A stretch of DNA of 64,000 bases, from positions 60,791 to 124,790 of the forward strand of contig JAJEKV010000036.1 of assembly GCA_021234155.1 (NCBI GenBank), in the 5' to 3' direction. This DNA is from Isoetes taiwanensis (Eukaryota; Streptophyta; Lycopodiopsida; Isoetales; Isoetaceae). Positions 30,784-45,801 of this stretch are shown here, piece by piece (the stretch's first letter is position 1; each line of letters starts with the position of its first letter). Made by a program: the position numbers and the translations under genes. The notes under the pieces were generated by a model that made no database searches, was not told where the DNA came from, and saw nothing but the letters and a program-made list of their open reading frames with translations.

Positions 30784-30791
30784 ATCTACAC
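30784..30791. other. hAT target duplication, right
   Basis: ATCTACAC, identical to 26900-26907. Confidence 0.95.
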
Positions 30792-31892
30792 AAGCAATGA
30801 TTTTGAGAATTTCAATAGCTTCTTTTTTAAGGTTAACATCTTCATTTGGAGATATGCTAGAAAGAAGAGGAGATATGAATTGTTAAGAGAGGAAGGAATC
30901 ATTAGGGTGGCTACATGATCATCTTTTTGCCTTCAATGGCAGATTTTGAAGCAAAAACGGAGGTGGAGGCCTCTTCTTGAAGTCGGAGGCCAGTTTTCAA
31001 TCTTCCACTCCGGCAGGGGGGGGCATCCACAAAAACTAGTTCGATCTGCTGGTGCCCCTCTCTTCTGAAGCTCTTCCCCCTTTATTCTGCCGCTCTTTAC
31101 CTCTTTTGTATCCGCTCTCGCATCAAATTGAGATACGGAGGTGGACGCAACAAAGATTGCATGTGGCCACCCCTATTATCTGCAATAGCTTTTATTTTTT
31201 AGAGCCTCGTGTTTTTTTGTCTTGCTATTTCTCGTATTAGTAGCAAGGTTTGCACCAATTGATGTAGCTCTATTTTTGGGTTCCCCCTAGGGGGGCAAAC
31301 CCTTGTTTATGTGGGCTTTTGGCATATCCTAGGTATATTCTTGAATATCCCTAGGATATCTTGATAACTACTCAAAACCTCCTATTTCTGTAAAGCTGGC
31401 GGTCGGCTTGACGTCTCGTTTCTTGAAATGACAGGGTAGCTGGCAAAGGCGGGGATCGGCTTCAATCGTCGGGCGGGGATCGATCGAAAGGATATGGATT
31501 TGTGAGGTTTGGGGATGAATCAGAAAGATGACGAGCTATGACAGAAATGAATGGTATTGCCATCTTATCAAGATTTCTCCTGTAAAGAAAGGGAACTAGA
31601 GAAAAAGAAAGAAAATTTTAAGTTTGTGGCTTCTAAGTAATATTAGTGACATGCATTGCACTATGTAGGCCAGAAAAATGGGGCATGTTCATGCAGAAGC
31701 TGCAATTGTTGCAAGCATTGGCTTGTGAAGCTTCATCTGCCGTCCCAAGGGAGGCACCTGAGGTGCTTGAAAAATTGGCAAGCACAATATAGACAAGCTT
31801 ACACCCTATTGTAATATACAGGTTCAAAGGTTTTTATTTATCCTTCATAGAAAGATGTGTTAGCATGACTAAAAAGCAGTATTGAAATGTAG
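30792..31892. other. Non-coding stretch with a dispersed repeat
   Basis: No clear gene. A G-run is seen at 31015-31023. A weakly recognisable exon of prolyl-tRNA synthetase may lie at 31660-31720 (GHVHAEA, compare GHTAHAT in the family). The dispersed repeat is listed separately. Confidence 0.45.
31271..31410 (+). repeat. Dispersed repeat, copy 2
   Basis: Resembles 8637-8775 over about 140 bp: CCCCTAGGGGGGCAA, CCCTTGTTTATGTGGG and GGCGGTCG in the same order and spacing. Confidence 0.6.
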
Positions 31893-33862
<1,970 letters not shown>

Positions 33863-36800
33863 CTCAAGCAATTGATAGTGGCCATTTCATTACACATATT
33901 TCAGCACTATAATGCCAACCGCATCCTGAATGTAATGCCAACCGCATCCTCAATGAATTCTTTGTTGTCTTATATAGTCCCTGTGACGCTCCCAGAATAT
34001 ATACGACCCGCGGACGTATACATATGGGGACTTTCCCCTCCCATGGCAATCATCTCACCATGAGCAGGGCCCTCCGTCTATTTCAGGCCATCTATGAAAT
34101 GAGGCCCGAAAGAAGGACACGAAGGGGTCATTCGGCCCACGCCTTCAATGGGACTCCTACGTTGCGGAAGCATGAATACAAGGGTTAGCACACAGCATGA
34201 ATATACATAAATAACCACCACGAAGGGTGGCGAATCCCTCTAATATACCAACGGCACAGAATATGCATCTAATCCTAAGAAAACACCCGGAACCAGGTTC
34301 TACCCGGCTCGAGACTCGGTGAGGATCGGTGACGGCTGGCCTCAAGGGATCAGCGGACCGAGTCTTGGCATGGCGTTGGCTGGCATAGAACATTGGCTAG
34401 GGTTGTCCCTCCATCGCCCCTCCTGTGCACACTTTGCGGATGGGTCGATTCATGCTATGGCTTTGCTATAGCCTTAGGGAAACATAGGCTTCGGGGCATC
34501 ACCCTCTGAGCCTACTCGGGTTCATGGCCTTTGGTCCGATGAGGCAGGTCGGGGAGGTGTCCCTTTCGAATCCACGGTGGTTCCATGGGTGAGCTAGAGA
34601 ATCGTGCGCATCGGCGACCCGCATCCGTGCCCGACTTACTCACCCTAAATCTACTCAAAGTGCAAGGTGCTCCATACGGATCACACCTCTACACCCGAGG
34701 GAGTGTCGGACCCATACCCGGCCCCCTCGTGGCCGGCTGTCGGGCCTAGCCCTTTGTAGGAGTCTCGGGGAGCCTTGTATGCTCATGCAAGACCCCACCC
34801 CTCATGTCACCTTGTGTTCCTTATGCGGTGCTAAGCCGGACCATAGCATCTAGGACCCGGTGGGCTCTTGTGCACCGAGCCGCATTTAATGGGAACATGC
34901 GGGCTATCTAGGAGCATACTACAATACGTTCGAGAGGCCTCTACCCCGTAATCCCCGTTTGAGTCGAGATTAAACAAAGAACTAACAATCCATCCTTTGA
35001 GTAAGAACCCGAATTGAATATAAAGAGAACTTGTTTGTACAATCAAGGGTTAGTTTCTATGATTGATTTACAAAAGAAGCAGAGAGAGAACGGACACAAC
35101 CAAGTGTTAACTAGAATTCACATAGCCACCTACGAGATTACGGGCTGGACTCGTTTCCATGGGGCCTCCATCTTTTGGGAGTTGGGAATTCAATTTGTTA
35201 CTTCACCGAGGGGCGGTTGTTATGGTGATCTTACGCAAGTGTCGATGCGATGGGTACGCTCACGGCCTTCCTTGGTCGATCTTGAGGAGTCAATCCGGGG
35301 ATAGGGGTCAAGTTGGCATCCAAACTTGGCAATCCCCATCTTTGCTTAATCGATTGGGGCAGGTGGCGCCTTCCCAAATGGTAATTAGCCTAATTTCCTA
35401 GGTTATAGGTTATTATTATTAACTAGTAACGGTGCCCAGCGTTGCTGGGCAACAGTTGGTAACATGTAAATGACAATCCTGCGAAATACAACATATTGAA
35501 TTTGTCCACATTTATTCTTAATGCATGGTGGCATATTGGTCTTACAAAAGTGTCATATGAAATTCCCACTCGTTAATGTCTTCTCACCGGCATGGTAGAC
35601 CAATAAGCAATATCTCATGGCCAAGACATAAGGGAGGATATAAGGAATTTATGCAGCAGAAATCCCTCTTTATGGGAAAGTGCACACTTTGTTGTCCCAT
35701 GAATTGAACACGCAACTTTAAAAATAGTTGATTGAGTGTTGCATAGACAACAGTACAACCTCATCCCCTTGAAACGCCCCTTTGCGGGGTTCAATTTTGT
35801 AACATTGAAGTTGATTTTCAGTTCTTCATTTCTTTCTTTCCTTGTCTTATGTTCCTCTATTTTCTTATTCTATTGTAAATCGAAGGAGATACATCACATA
35901 TTTTTCTGCAGTTTCGATCTTTCTCTAAGCCAAGTTAAATATTTTGATAATGTGTTGCCATTACATGTATTGTGTTGTCACAATTGCTTTTGACGATTAA
36001 CAATTGAACATATTCAAAACTAACCAAGCCTAGCATTGTTGGGCTCCATTAGAAACATGCTAATGAGCTTATCAACTAATGTTTCAAATGTTGGGCTCTT
36101 AGAAACCTGTCAATAAAATTATCACCTAATGTTAATTCGTTGATATTGTAAGAGGCCAATGTTTTTCTTAAGTAAACCACCCTGCCTAAGCACAAAGTTT
36201 CATGTACATCTATAATAATTAGTATTTGTTAGTGAGCTTACTACGTTTAATCCAACATTCCAACAAAGATAAGAAAATATATTATTGAAATACTATCAAC
36301 TAATTCCTTATAACTGTGTGTTGTGTGGATATGCTTGTGATTAATAATAGGTTGGTGCTAGGTTGGTGCTACATATATTCCCATCAATATGCTTTAATAC
36401 AGGCATATGTAAATCATTTATATATTTTTCACAAAAGGCACTACTCCATATTAAATTTGTAACCTCATTTAGAAAAGATGTTTTTACGTTAGAATAACAT
36501 GACTCAAACACTATGATCTTTTCTTCTTCAAGAAATATGTGAAATGTTAATATGATCTTTCCTTCTTCAAGAAATATGTCAAATGTTCTTCGCTTCTCTT
36601 AGGCTTTAGGACATGACCGTCGGGCAGTCCGATTGTTTTTCCTAAGTAAATGCTTTTTGTTAGAGACACACACTGTGCAAAGGCACAATTGATTGAGATA
36701 TCTTTTCATAACAAAATCATCATAAAAAAACAAAGGGTGACACTCATATTCGATGGCATTGATTGAAACCAAATATTCAATATTGAAATGTTAATTAACA

Positions 36801-36902
36801 CCTCATAATTGAAGTCATTATTTGCAAAACACTTTATAGGCACAATATGACACAACTAAGCTTGTGTATGCCCATGATACCTGGCATTCAAGAACTTTGA
36901 AT

Positions 36903-37054
36903 CAAGCATTTTTCTGTGTCTGCCCATCAGAAGCGCTAGTTATTGTCTCCAATTTGGCTAACAGTTTATCTCTATCTTTTTGTAGTTCTTGCTTCTCCTT
37001 TTGAAGCTCAAATAGCTTTCTTTTCAAAATGTTGTTTCTGTACGACTGAATCAG
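36903..37054 (-). pseudogene. Captured exon in Helitron (coiled-coil end)
   Basis: After a good acceptor (minus-strand GATTCAG) an open frame encodes KLFELQKEKQELQKDRDKLL and ends QKNA-stop. A second exon-like piece upstream (37140-37250) has DKLWELNKQIAQKEMDI. Intron-exon structure on the Helitron's own strand suggests genomic capture of a gene end. I cannot name the donor gene. Confidence 0.5.
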
Positions 37055-38439
37055 AATTCACAAACGTCAGTATTTCAACTTAAGTTACAATGAAGAGTTA
37101 AATAAGTCGGACTTCCATGATGCTTTAGTTATGATAAAAGATATCCATCTCCTTCTGAGCAATTTGTTTGTTAAGCTCCCACAACTTATCCAAGCAGTCC
37201 TACAAGCAATTCTGCTCAAACACCATTTCCTCATTGTTTGGACCACCTGTATTCTAGCGATTTTACATGTGAAGCAGAGATGGTACAGGAAAAATAAAAC
37301 ATGTAAAGGACATATCAAGTACCAGGTTCTGCTTCAAAGATATTTCCATTTTCTACATAGGATATTGGTGAAGAATGGTCTGCTTTATATGTCTCAATTC
37401 CTGTGGCACCTTGAGCCTTGCCAAATAATCCTTCAACTTCTCAACAACTTGATGCCACAAAGCAACACATCAACAATCAGTTATTTGTAAATTTTTACAT
37501 TATAAACTGTTTGCCATTTTCTACCTTCATTTGTGATTTCTTTACCTTCATTTGTCCATTTTTATCGCTTGTCGTTGGCTTCCCAAGGCACTCAGGTTGA
37601 GATTCAAGTTGCTCTGCACCATATTAACTCCCTCAACTTGGATATAAGATCTGGTTTCATATACATGGCCTTGAAATAAATGTAACACAAAGGGACTTTT
37701 TGCCTATTGGCTTGCACTATCTGAAAACGTAGCTATTGTTAAGTCATATTCAAACCATGTTTCTCCGCCAAAGGCAGAACCAGCATATTCAACCTGCAAG
37801 GATGATAAAAAGCCTAAGTTTCTCTGAACTTCATTGAACGTGAAAGCCTTACTTCTATCTGACTTTCTTTACGCTAACCCGGCGTTGAAAATTGTGAGGC
37901 AACTCTTTGTTTATGCAGGCGATATCTACAATCGTACTCTCCTTCACATTTGGACTAACCCTTGCGAGAAAATCCGGTTTTACCAATGCTTACATCGGAT
38001 ATGTAAAAGTTACCACATGTCTACGCCATAAAATCCACAATCCTATTGGTATGCTACATTTTGCAGAAATGTCAAAGATTTTTTTCCACGTTTAGTACCT
38101 CTAAATGTGTCAAACCCCAAGTGCAATGGCGATGCCCCTTGGTTTGCAGACTTTGGAATTCAAATATCGGTATTAAGTGAAGTCTGTAGAAGTGTATATA
38201 CAGCGGTTTACATTACGGTAGGATGACTCAAGAGTTACCTTGCCACAATTTACTACTGCATAAGCAAGCATTAGCATTGAAGACTTTGCGAGCAACTACA
38301 TTCAATTTACATCTGAAATCAACATGGCGGTTTAATGAATGAATTCCTATTTAAGTAATTTGCTAACTTAATTATCATATAACACTTGATACGCTTACCC
38401 TGTAACGTTCACATATTGACCATCCTTGACATGATCTAG

Positions 38440-39310
38440 AAGTTTGTCACCAAATTTCTCTAAAAAGCTGAGTCTTGATTTTCTTTGCGACAAGTGTTCC
38501 ATGCAAACAACAATAGCATAGCCATAAACAAAGATGCCATCGGGACCGGGACAATTGGACTACATCTTTGTAGCAAGAACAAAGCCCCCGACAATAAATC
38601 CAATTACAAAAGGGGATAATAGCACATAGAGCCATCACGAGGGCTCTTTTACGAAAAGAAGAATCCTCAACCAAACTTAGATGGTTAACGTGAGAGATGA
38701 TGGAATAGGACCCCGCATCAATTTCTCCCCTTTGCATTCATGTCTAATGATCGGAAAAGCCTTTTCTAGAGGCTGAAGGTTGAAAAATTATGCCGGTGAA
38801 GTTATCAATCAGTTTTAGGCAAATTTACAATGAAATCTGCGGTAGGTCACGGACTTGATCCTGTGAAGCAACACTGCGCTTACTATTCACGAGTGTGATG
38901 CGGATAATAGGCGAGGAGAATTTTGTTGGAAGAGGGCCAGCGGTAGACCCTAATCGGATAGCTACGTTAGATGACCCATTTGGAGCACTGGGTGATTTTC
39001 TTGATTTGAGAGATCGAAGTCTCCTTTGGAATATCAAACATTTTCCCTAATTAAGCGGATTTCTTTATGTCCCCTCGGTATAGGGCATAAGCTGTGGAGG
39101 TCATTTTTGCCCTCTTTCTGTCTTGATCGATTGGACTGAAACATAGATGCCATTCTTTGGTGATGTGCGGGGAAAATTTGTTGCTGATGAGCTACTAAAC
39201 GTATTGTTTCTGTTCAGCGACTTCATATTGCTAGGAATTGAAGGACCGGCTCCATAGTCTTCATCTATGGCCAAACAAAGCAAAAACATTAGTAGACATG
39301 GCCGCTCCAC
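38440..39310 (-). pseudogene. Uncharacterised coding-like stretch in Helitron
   Basis: Three short minus-strand frames (39310-39101, 39037-38825, 38737-38447) follow one another near the Helitron 5' end. A Cys-rich patch in the last one is faintly reminiscent of the zinc ribbon of RPA-like proteins that occur in Helitrons, but the match is too weak to claim. Confidence 0.25.
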
Positions 39311-39700
39311 TTGCGGCTGCAGATATGGCCGCTGGGCAAATCAATGCAGAATTTTTCTGATGCTTGGGCGTTGTGCAGCCATCGCCAGCAACTGGATTAT
39401 TAAATTTGCTCGCCTCTTCATCGCCAATTTCTAAACCCTAGAATCTTACGTGGCATCATCTCTTCATTGATTTCATCAAATCTGGGCCGTCGAAAGTTTT
39501 AGGGTTTTATGCACGACATACACTAAAACTTTATAATAAAGGATGTGTTAAATTAGCATAGCTAATTTAATCCTTTTTAAGGTAACCCCCTAGGTTGCAA
39601 TTAAGTTCCCATACCCCCATGGTAGCGTACCTTTAGGGAGTGACGTGCTTGTATTTATGCGTGTCATTATAGTAGACCGTATAAATCATTGGGCGTCACA

Positions 39701-39713
39701 TTCTCCCCTCCTT
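39701..39713 (-). other. Polypurine tract of element 2
   Basis: Minus strand AAGGAGGGGAGAA next to the 3' LTR, identical to element 1. Confidence 0.85.
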
Positions 39714-40385
39714 AAAAATAATCTTTGTCCTCGGCATTGGGGTTAACTAATTGAATACATATCGTAAAAGCTTTGAATTAGAAAATGAAGTTAAGAATAT
39801 AACATTAATACGTTGAGATTATAGTAATTGGACGATAATACATTGAAGTTAAAATATCAAAGTACAAGCACCAAGGTGCGATACAAACTTATGATCAAGT
39901 GAGTTTAGGACCCGAAGTCCCATTTAAAACATTCGGCGACCAAAAATCACACATGTAGACAAAACCAATACGGGGAAAAGTTGGGTCATCGGCAACCCTC
40001 TATACAAAGGCGGTGGCGACTTGTTCATTGGCTGCACATAACCATATACCCGTAGGTTAATAATATGATTAAGTTGTGGTTGAAGGGACCACCCCTACAA
40101 TTAAAATAAAAATTATCTAGAAGGGAATCTATCATGTGTATGCGGCTTGCAATTCATTGTGGCATAAGGAATGGTGGAGTTCCCGTGTGGCCGGAATGAG
40201 CGCGATCTATTTACTAGATGCCTCTCTAGCAATTCGTGGTCATGTCAACATCAACAATAAACCCGTCCTAGAGAACGAAGGTGATCTCATCATCGGTTAT
40301 TATTATCATATCACGATCGTCTACCCCTCTAAAACATGATTCTCGGTCAATCAAGCCTTCAAGCTTACAGCGTGGGGGCGGGGTT
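39714..40385 (-). other. 3' untranslated region of element 2
   Basis: Aligns in blocks with 11814-12470 of element 1. No conserved frame. Confidence 0.55.
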
Positions 40386-40429
40386 GATAGCATCGTTGAT
40401 AATGCGACCTTGAGATTCCCGCATGAAGT

Positions 40430-41620
40430 CGGGATAGTGCTTCTCAAGGTCTATCTTCATCACCCGGGTAGCATCTTCAAGCGGTAAGTGCTTCCACTTG
40501 ACCAAGTATTGCAACATTTGAGTTCTTACGGTTTGTTTGTAAGCTCGATCAAGAAGAGCTTGGGCACTATTTCAATTTGCTCTTGATCATTTCTAGGAGG
40601 GTAGGGGTATCAAAACCTCCTACGGATCGGTGTCTTTGCCCGGAAGACTCACGTGAAAGACCTTGTGGATTTTCAAGCGGGGTGGCAAGTCCAAGCGATA
40701 TGCTGTTCTCCCACCGTTCGGTAATCTGAGCGGCCCGATATCGGGTGCCAACTTCTTCTGATTACCAATTTTAAGCTTGGCTTGTTTTACTTTGATCTTA
40801 AGCCAAAGCCGACTCACCCACTGGAAGATTCGTGGGGTTGGTGCTTATCCGCTAGACTCTTCGACATTGCGTCGCGGCCAATAAGTAATCTCGAACTTCT
40901 TCCACCAAGGCTGCATTTCTAAAAGGAGTTGTTGCGAGACCTCCACTTTAGAAGCGGGGATTATGCCACGATAATGCGGGTAAGACATTGATAGCCATAA
41001 TTTATCATGAAGGGAGACATTCTAGAAGATTCTGCTTTATCTTGTTGTGGCGAATTCTACCAAGTAAATATAATCCGCCCATTGTATTTATTTTACTCCA
41101 TACATAGCTTCTTAGCATATCTTCGATAATCACGATTGACCGTTACGTTTGACCATGCATGCACGGGGATGGTAGGCTGTACTCATGGCAAGCTTGAAAG
41201 TGCGGATGGTGGCGAAGAAATCCTTCGAATGCAGCGACAAACTTAGGATCCCTATCCGATACAATTACTCTCGGCATCCGTGTAATCTGAAAATTTCCTT
41301 TGCAAAGAGCAAGGCGATTGTCGGCGGTGTCCGTGGTGCGACATGGCGGGAAGTGAGCCATCTTTGATAATTTGTCGACCCCGACCATTAAGGCATCATA
41401 TCCACGAATGCGTGGAAGCCCACAATGAAATCCATGGTTATGACTTCCCACTTGGCGTTGGGCACATCCAAAGGTTGCAACTCCCCGGGAACTCTTAATT
41501 GCTCCGCCTTGGTTTTGCGACAAACGACCTTTTTGATGTACCTAGCAATATCCTTCTTCATGGAAGGCCAAAAATAGCTGGGTGGATCTTAAAGTAAGTT
41601 TTCATAAAACCCGCATGTCC
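40430..41620 (-). pseudogene. Integrase and chromodomain of element 2
   Basis: Core motif VDKLSKMAHFPPC at 41143-41523. The C-terminal domain has WLKIKVKQAKLKIG and HKVFHVSL at 40620-40817. The chromodomain at ~40430-40560 is better preserved than in element 1 and reads LVKWKHLPLEDAT and DLEKHYPDF across one frame. Several shifts are present. Confidence 0.87.
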
Positions 41621-41799
41621 TCTGCTATAGGGCTGTTGTGTGTGTCATGGAGAATCGGCTTTCGCACCCACGAAGTCATTTGGAACACACAACTTAGCTT
41701 TGTAATATAATAAATTGCCCTCCTTCTTATATGAGCGGAATGCTTCGCGTTCTCTATCGATGCGGGCTTCCTTACCCAAACTTTCCCAAATATTCTGAG

Positions 41800-43200
41800 A
41801 ATTGGGATCGGTGGCCAAGGTCTGTTCTATCGCTTCCCAAACTCATTTGGTGAGTGTGGAAATGGCATTACAATGGGTGCGGGTTATGAAGGGATGGCGT
41901 GACAAAGCATCCGCAACCACATTGTGCTTTCTGGCTTGTATACAATCTCGAAGTCATATTCCTCGAGGAATTCCATCCATCTTGGCGGAGGATTGATTTG
42001 GGTGGGTGGATAGATAAGCGGAGACTCGATGATCCGTATCCGGCTGAAATCTTCTACCAAGAAGGTAGTGTCTCCAAATCACGAACGCATTACGTAAGCT
42101 GCTAGCAACTCGATCATGGGTAGGATATCATTTGTTACGCATCGTTCATCTTCTTTGAATCGTAAGCAACAACTCTCCCCTCACGCATTAAGACTCCACC
42201 GGTAGCTATCTTACTTCGCGCCGGTGGCTGGATTTATCCTTTTCGGATCGAGGGCAAGGTAAGGGCTGAGTGCGGATGTTAAAGCATCCTTGAGTTTACG
42301 AAAGCCGACTTGGACTTTTGTTTTCCAATGTTCCATCAATCCTTTACTTTCTCATGCCTTGTGAGATTAGTAAGAGGTGCGGCAATTGTTGCAAAATCCT
42401 TAACAAATTTCCGATAATATCCTGCGAGTCCCAAGAAACTCCGGACCTACGAAACATTATTTGGAATGGGCCAATCCTTTCTTGCTTCTATCTTAAATTT
42501 GGTGCTGTAGCAATTCCTTCTGCAATTTTTGAGATAATATGCCCCAAATAGTCTACCCTCGGGTGGCGAACTTGCATTTAGAGAACTTGGCAAAAGCTGA
42601 TGGCGCCTTAGCTTTTGCAAAGCTAATCGAAGATGTTGTTCATGTTCTTTGCAAGGTTTTACTATAGATGAGAATGTCATCAAAGAAAATGACAACAAAG
42701 TCATCCAAGTATTGGCGGAAGATATCATTCATCAGCATAAATGTTGCGAGGCGTTGGTCAATCAAAAGGCATGGCCGATTGAATTCGTAATGCCCATATA
42801 CAGTGCAGCGGACTTATGGATGTCCTCTTCCTTAATCCTTATCGATGGTAGCGGGGGCGCAAATCAATCTTTGAAATATTTTGCTCCTTATGCTTTGGTC
42901 CATAAGATCATACGCCCTAGGCAAAGCATAGCGATTCTTGATGGTATGCTTATTGAGTTGCCTATAATCAATACACATCCTTAAGGAGCCATCTTTCTTC
43001 TTGACAAAAGAATAGGGCGCCAAATGGTGAAACACTAGGCGAATAAACCCCAAATTCAGTAACTCTTGTAATTTGTTTCTTAAGCTCTGCTAACTCAGGA
43101 GGACTCATTGATGCGGTGCTTTCTTTGGTAGGCTTAGTACCGGTTCAAAGTTATCTCACATTCCACCCCTCTAAAAGGAGGAAGTTTGTGGATCTCATCA
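41800..43200 (-). pseudogene. Reverse transcriptase and RNase H of element 2
   Basis: RT has [21 protein letters not shown] at 42832-43053 and an unbroken FFDD catalytic motif near 42679-42690. The RNase H region lies at 41800-42250 and is heavily frame-broken. The RT start is separated from the protease by the hAT derivative at 43282-43889. Confidence 0.87.
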
Positions 43201-43281
43201 CGGAAAAAAGATCGCTAAATTCTCGAAGAAGGGTAGCAATGTCCGATGGTAAAGCGTCGATTACTTAGCACATTGTTTGGG

Positions 43282-43889
43282 CGAGGGATAGGTTCTATCG
43301 TACAAAATCAAAATTCGGCGTATAAAGTCAAAAATACATTATTTTTTAATAAAATGCGTATTTAGCGATATAAAACCTCGCCCGGTAGGAAAAAATTTTT
43401 AAGCGTCTGTGAAAGCGTCTTGAACCCGGTAAAACAGCGTCTAAAAAAAAAAAAAAAAAACCCAAGGCGTCTGCATTTAAGGAAAACCTTACATTTAGCG
43501 TCTGTGAAAAAAGTTTAGCGTCTGTTGTTTTATCTGATTTGGCGTCAGGAAAATTTAATTCAAATTAAAAAAAAAAAAAAAATTTTTGAAATTCAAATTT
43601 GGCGTCTGTGAAACTATACATTTAGCGTCTGTGAAAATTTTTCAGCGTCGCATAAAATAGAAGGTTTAGCGTACGAGTTTTTTTCAACGTCTGTGATTTT
43701 ACTTTTACGTTAAGGTATGCGAAAAACTTTCAGCGTCTGTAATTAGAAAACGGCGCGTCTGCGAAAATCTTCCGGCAATAGGAATTTTTTTCTTGGTATT
43801 TTTCGTTTTATCACGGCAAATATGTGCCGTATCATACAATTCATCACGTATTAAGGTATAAAGCGTACAGCGTATTGAACCTATCCACG
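43282..43889. mobile_element. hAT deletion derivative (MITE) in pol of element 2
   Basis: Ends read C(G)AGGGATAGGTTCTAT and ATTGAACCTATCC, matching the right and left ends of the 3.9-kb hAT at 26908-30783, in opposite orientation. The interior is almost only short repeats of the type AGCGTCTGTGAAA. Flanks share about six bases (GTTTGG), a blurred 8-bp target duplication. Element 1 has the empty site near 15360. Confidence 0.85.
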
Positions 43890-43899
43890 GTTTGGAGTC

Positions 43900-44600
43900 A
43901 GGCTCAATGGAAGCAAGTTTAATGAAGCAAAGAAGTTCATTCCTGGCATAGCTTTTTCCTAATTTTGCTTTCTTGACATTGATTTGCATGGCCGAGTGTA
44001 ATGAATCACCTTTTATCGTCTGCGTGCTCCATTAAGCGGCGTTGAAGGTGACCTCAGCTTCTCGCATGATCTATGTGGGCCCTGGTGGGCGCTAAAAACT
44101 CCATTCCACAATAAGATCATATTTGCCAATGTCCATTAACTTCGTCACCCAAGGCAAGCTGGTGCACGGCAAACTGCATTTTAAAGGTTATCTGGTGGCC
44201 ATGAGTGTGTTATCGATCTTCTGGCTAGCTAATGTGGTGGCTTAGGTCGATTTCAGCGTTTCAGTTTGCGATGCCAGGCCATTCTAGGAGAAGCAAAATT
44301 ATGTGTACTACCGGTGTCCATCAAAATTATGAAGGGCTTCTTGTCTACTTGGCCTATTGTAGAAATATGAGAAAGTGACTTTTCGGCGTTACTTTGTTTC
44401 TATAGCGGCAAGAATATGAGGCAGCACCATGAATGTACTTTCGGGAGCCTCGTCTTCAGCGGCAAGATTGGACTCCAAATCTTCCCAATCGAGGTCGGCC
44501 ATGGCGGTTAGGCGATCTAGCGTGTCGATGCGGGCATTGCATGAAGTGTCGGGCCTCATGCCGGTAGCATGCCTTATCCGTGAATTTGTTCTCACGGCCT
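43900..44600 (-). pseudogene. Protease region of element 2
   Basis: The minus strand encodes PFIILMDTGS at 44312-44340, an intact aspartic protease active site, in a frame-broken context equal to 15394-16047 of element 1. Confidence 0.78.
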
Positions 44601-44661
44601 CTTTAGGAATGGGTTGTAAGAGGCCCGAATTTCCTTACCGGCATTGTTACGCTTATCCGTG

Positions 44662-45706
44662 CTAAAAGCAACTTTCTTCTCTGGCGTCCATAAAATTGTC
44701 TTTGAGAGGGCCCGGACTTGGGAGCGGGGTTTTGTAAAGGTGTGGGCGGCCGTGGTAGGCTGCGAGTAAGGAAGCGGTCGCGGAATCTTGGCTCCTTGGC
44801 GTGTCTTCCTCAAGGCTTAATGCCTTAGCTTCGCCCTCACTGCCCTGCGACTTTGGGTCGATAGCCTTGACCATTCGTTTAATAGATGGGGCCAACCCTT
44901 CAATGTAGCCCTCTCTTTGCTCTTTTCTCATTCATTCTGGCACATACAACCTCAAAGCGCATGAATTGCGTCGATTGTAGGCCTGCGGACATGCCCATAC
45001 TGTTCCAACTTGTAGAAAGGTCACGAATCTGTTGGCATTTTGTGCATACGAGGCGCGTAATCACGATTTAAAAGCCTTAGCAAACTTCACGAACTTGCAT
45101 CTGCTCCTATCCGGTGTTTAGCTCTGGCGTAACCCTTCCACCAAATCAGGCAGCTCCGGTAAAGGTTCGTGGTGGCGACCTTCCCTGTATCTTTCTCCAT
45201 CATTCCATAGGACTTCGAATTCCTTCATTTCGTCCAACCAAGATTCCGCATTCAAGCCTCCTCTGGATTTCCCATCAAAGCTGAGCCAACTTAGGTTCTT
45301 CCATATACTAGTGATATTTGTATCAGCAGTTTTTGGTATTCCTTATCCTTCGCCTTGAATAGTCCTTTGTCGATGGCGAGGAACCGAAGAACCTGAAGTG
45401 GTTGAATGTGAGAGCGGCGCTATCCTTAGAGGAACCGTTGGCGCTTAGCATGAGTCCTTCTGCATGCAGTCTGAGGGCTAGCTCTGGGAGGAGATGGCTG
45501 TTGTGCTTGAGTGGACTCAATGGTAGCGGAGGTAATTCTGGTCCGTCCTCACGAGTATGTGGCGGTGGATTGGTATGCAACACATAAGCTTTGTAACTTC
45601 GTAGGAGTTGCCTTTTCATTAACATCAATTCTGTTGGGGGTGAGCCCTCTTTGGCGTTGGAGGTGTTTGCCAAAGCGGCGTTACGTGCAAGATCTATAGG
45701 AATCAT
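44662..45706 (-). pseudogene. Gag of element 2
   Basis: Begins MIPIDLARNAAL at ATG 45706, has the Pro-rich segment (DGPELPPLPLSPL), a broken core near 45060-45240, and ends REGYIEGLAPSIKRMVKAIDP at 44850-44910, the same 21-residue end as element 1 apart from its last residues. The order equals that of element 1. Confidence 0.83.
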
Positions 45707-45801
45707 TCATGAATATATAAAAGCGATTTACATTAATGTACAATCCCTTTTTAAGTTAATCGAAACAAAAGTATATACAAACAGAGGACAATATTTGTAT
45801 T

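Larger units (their letters stand above)
35423..39543 (-). mobile_element. Non-autonomous Helitron in the 3' LTR
   Basis: The insert lies exactly between A and T of the LTR sequence (empty site at about 52858 in the partner LTR) with no target duplication. In minus orientation it begins TCCTTTATTATAAAG and ends in CTAG. Just before the end is a hairpin with stem GCCCAGC/GCTGGGC. TC start, CTRR end, 3' hairpin and A^T insertion are the defining Helitron traits. I find no Rep/helicase, so it is non-autonomous. It carries exon-like fragments. Confidence 0.93.
33982..39700 (-). repeat. 3' LTR of element 2, interrupted by Helitron
   Basis: 33982-35422 and 39544-39700 together (~1.6 kb) match 51430-53008. 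It starts TGTGACGCTCCC and ends GGGCGTCACA. The only large difference from the partner LTR is the Helitron. Confidence 0.92.

Noticed and set aside
30508-30784. Short frames in the hAT right end as genes
   Set aside because: They arise from the subterminal repeats and show no domain.
38440-38737. RPA-like protein in the Helitron
   Set aside because: Only a loose Cys pattern supports it; not enough for a call.
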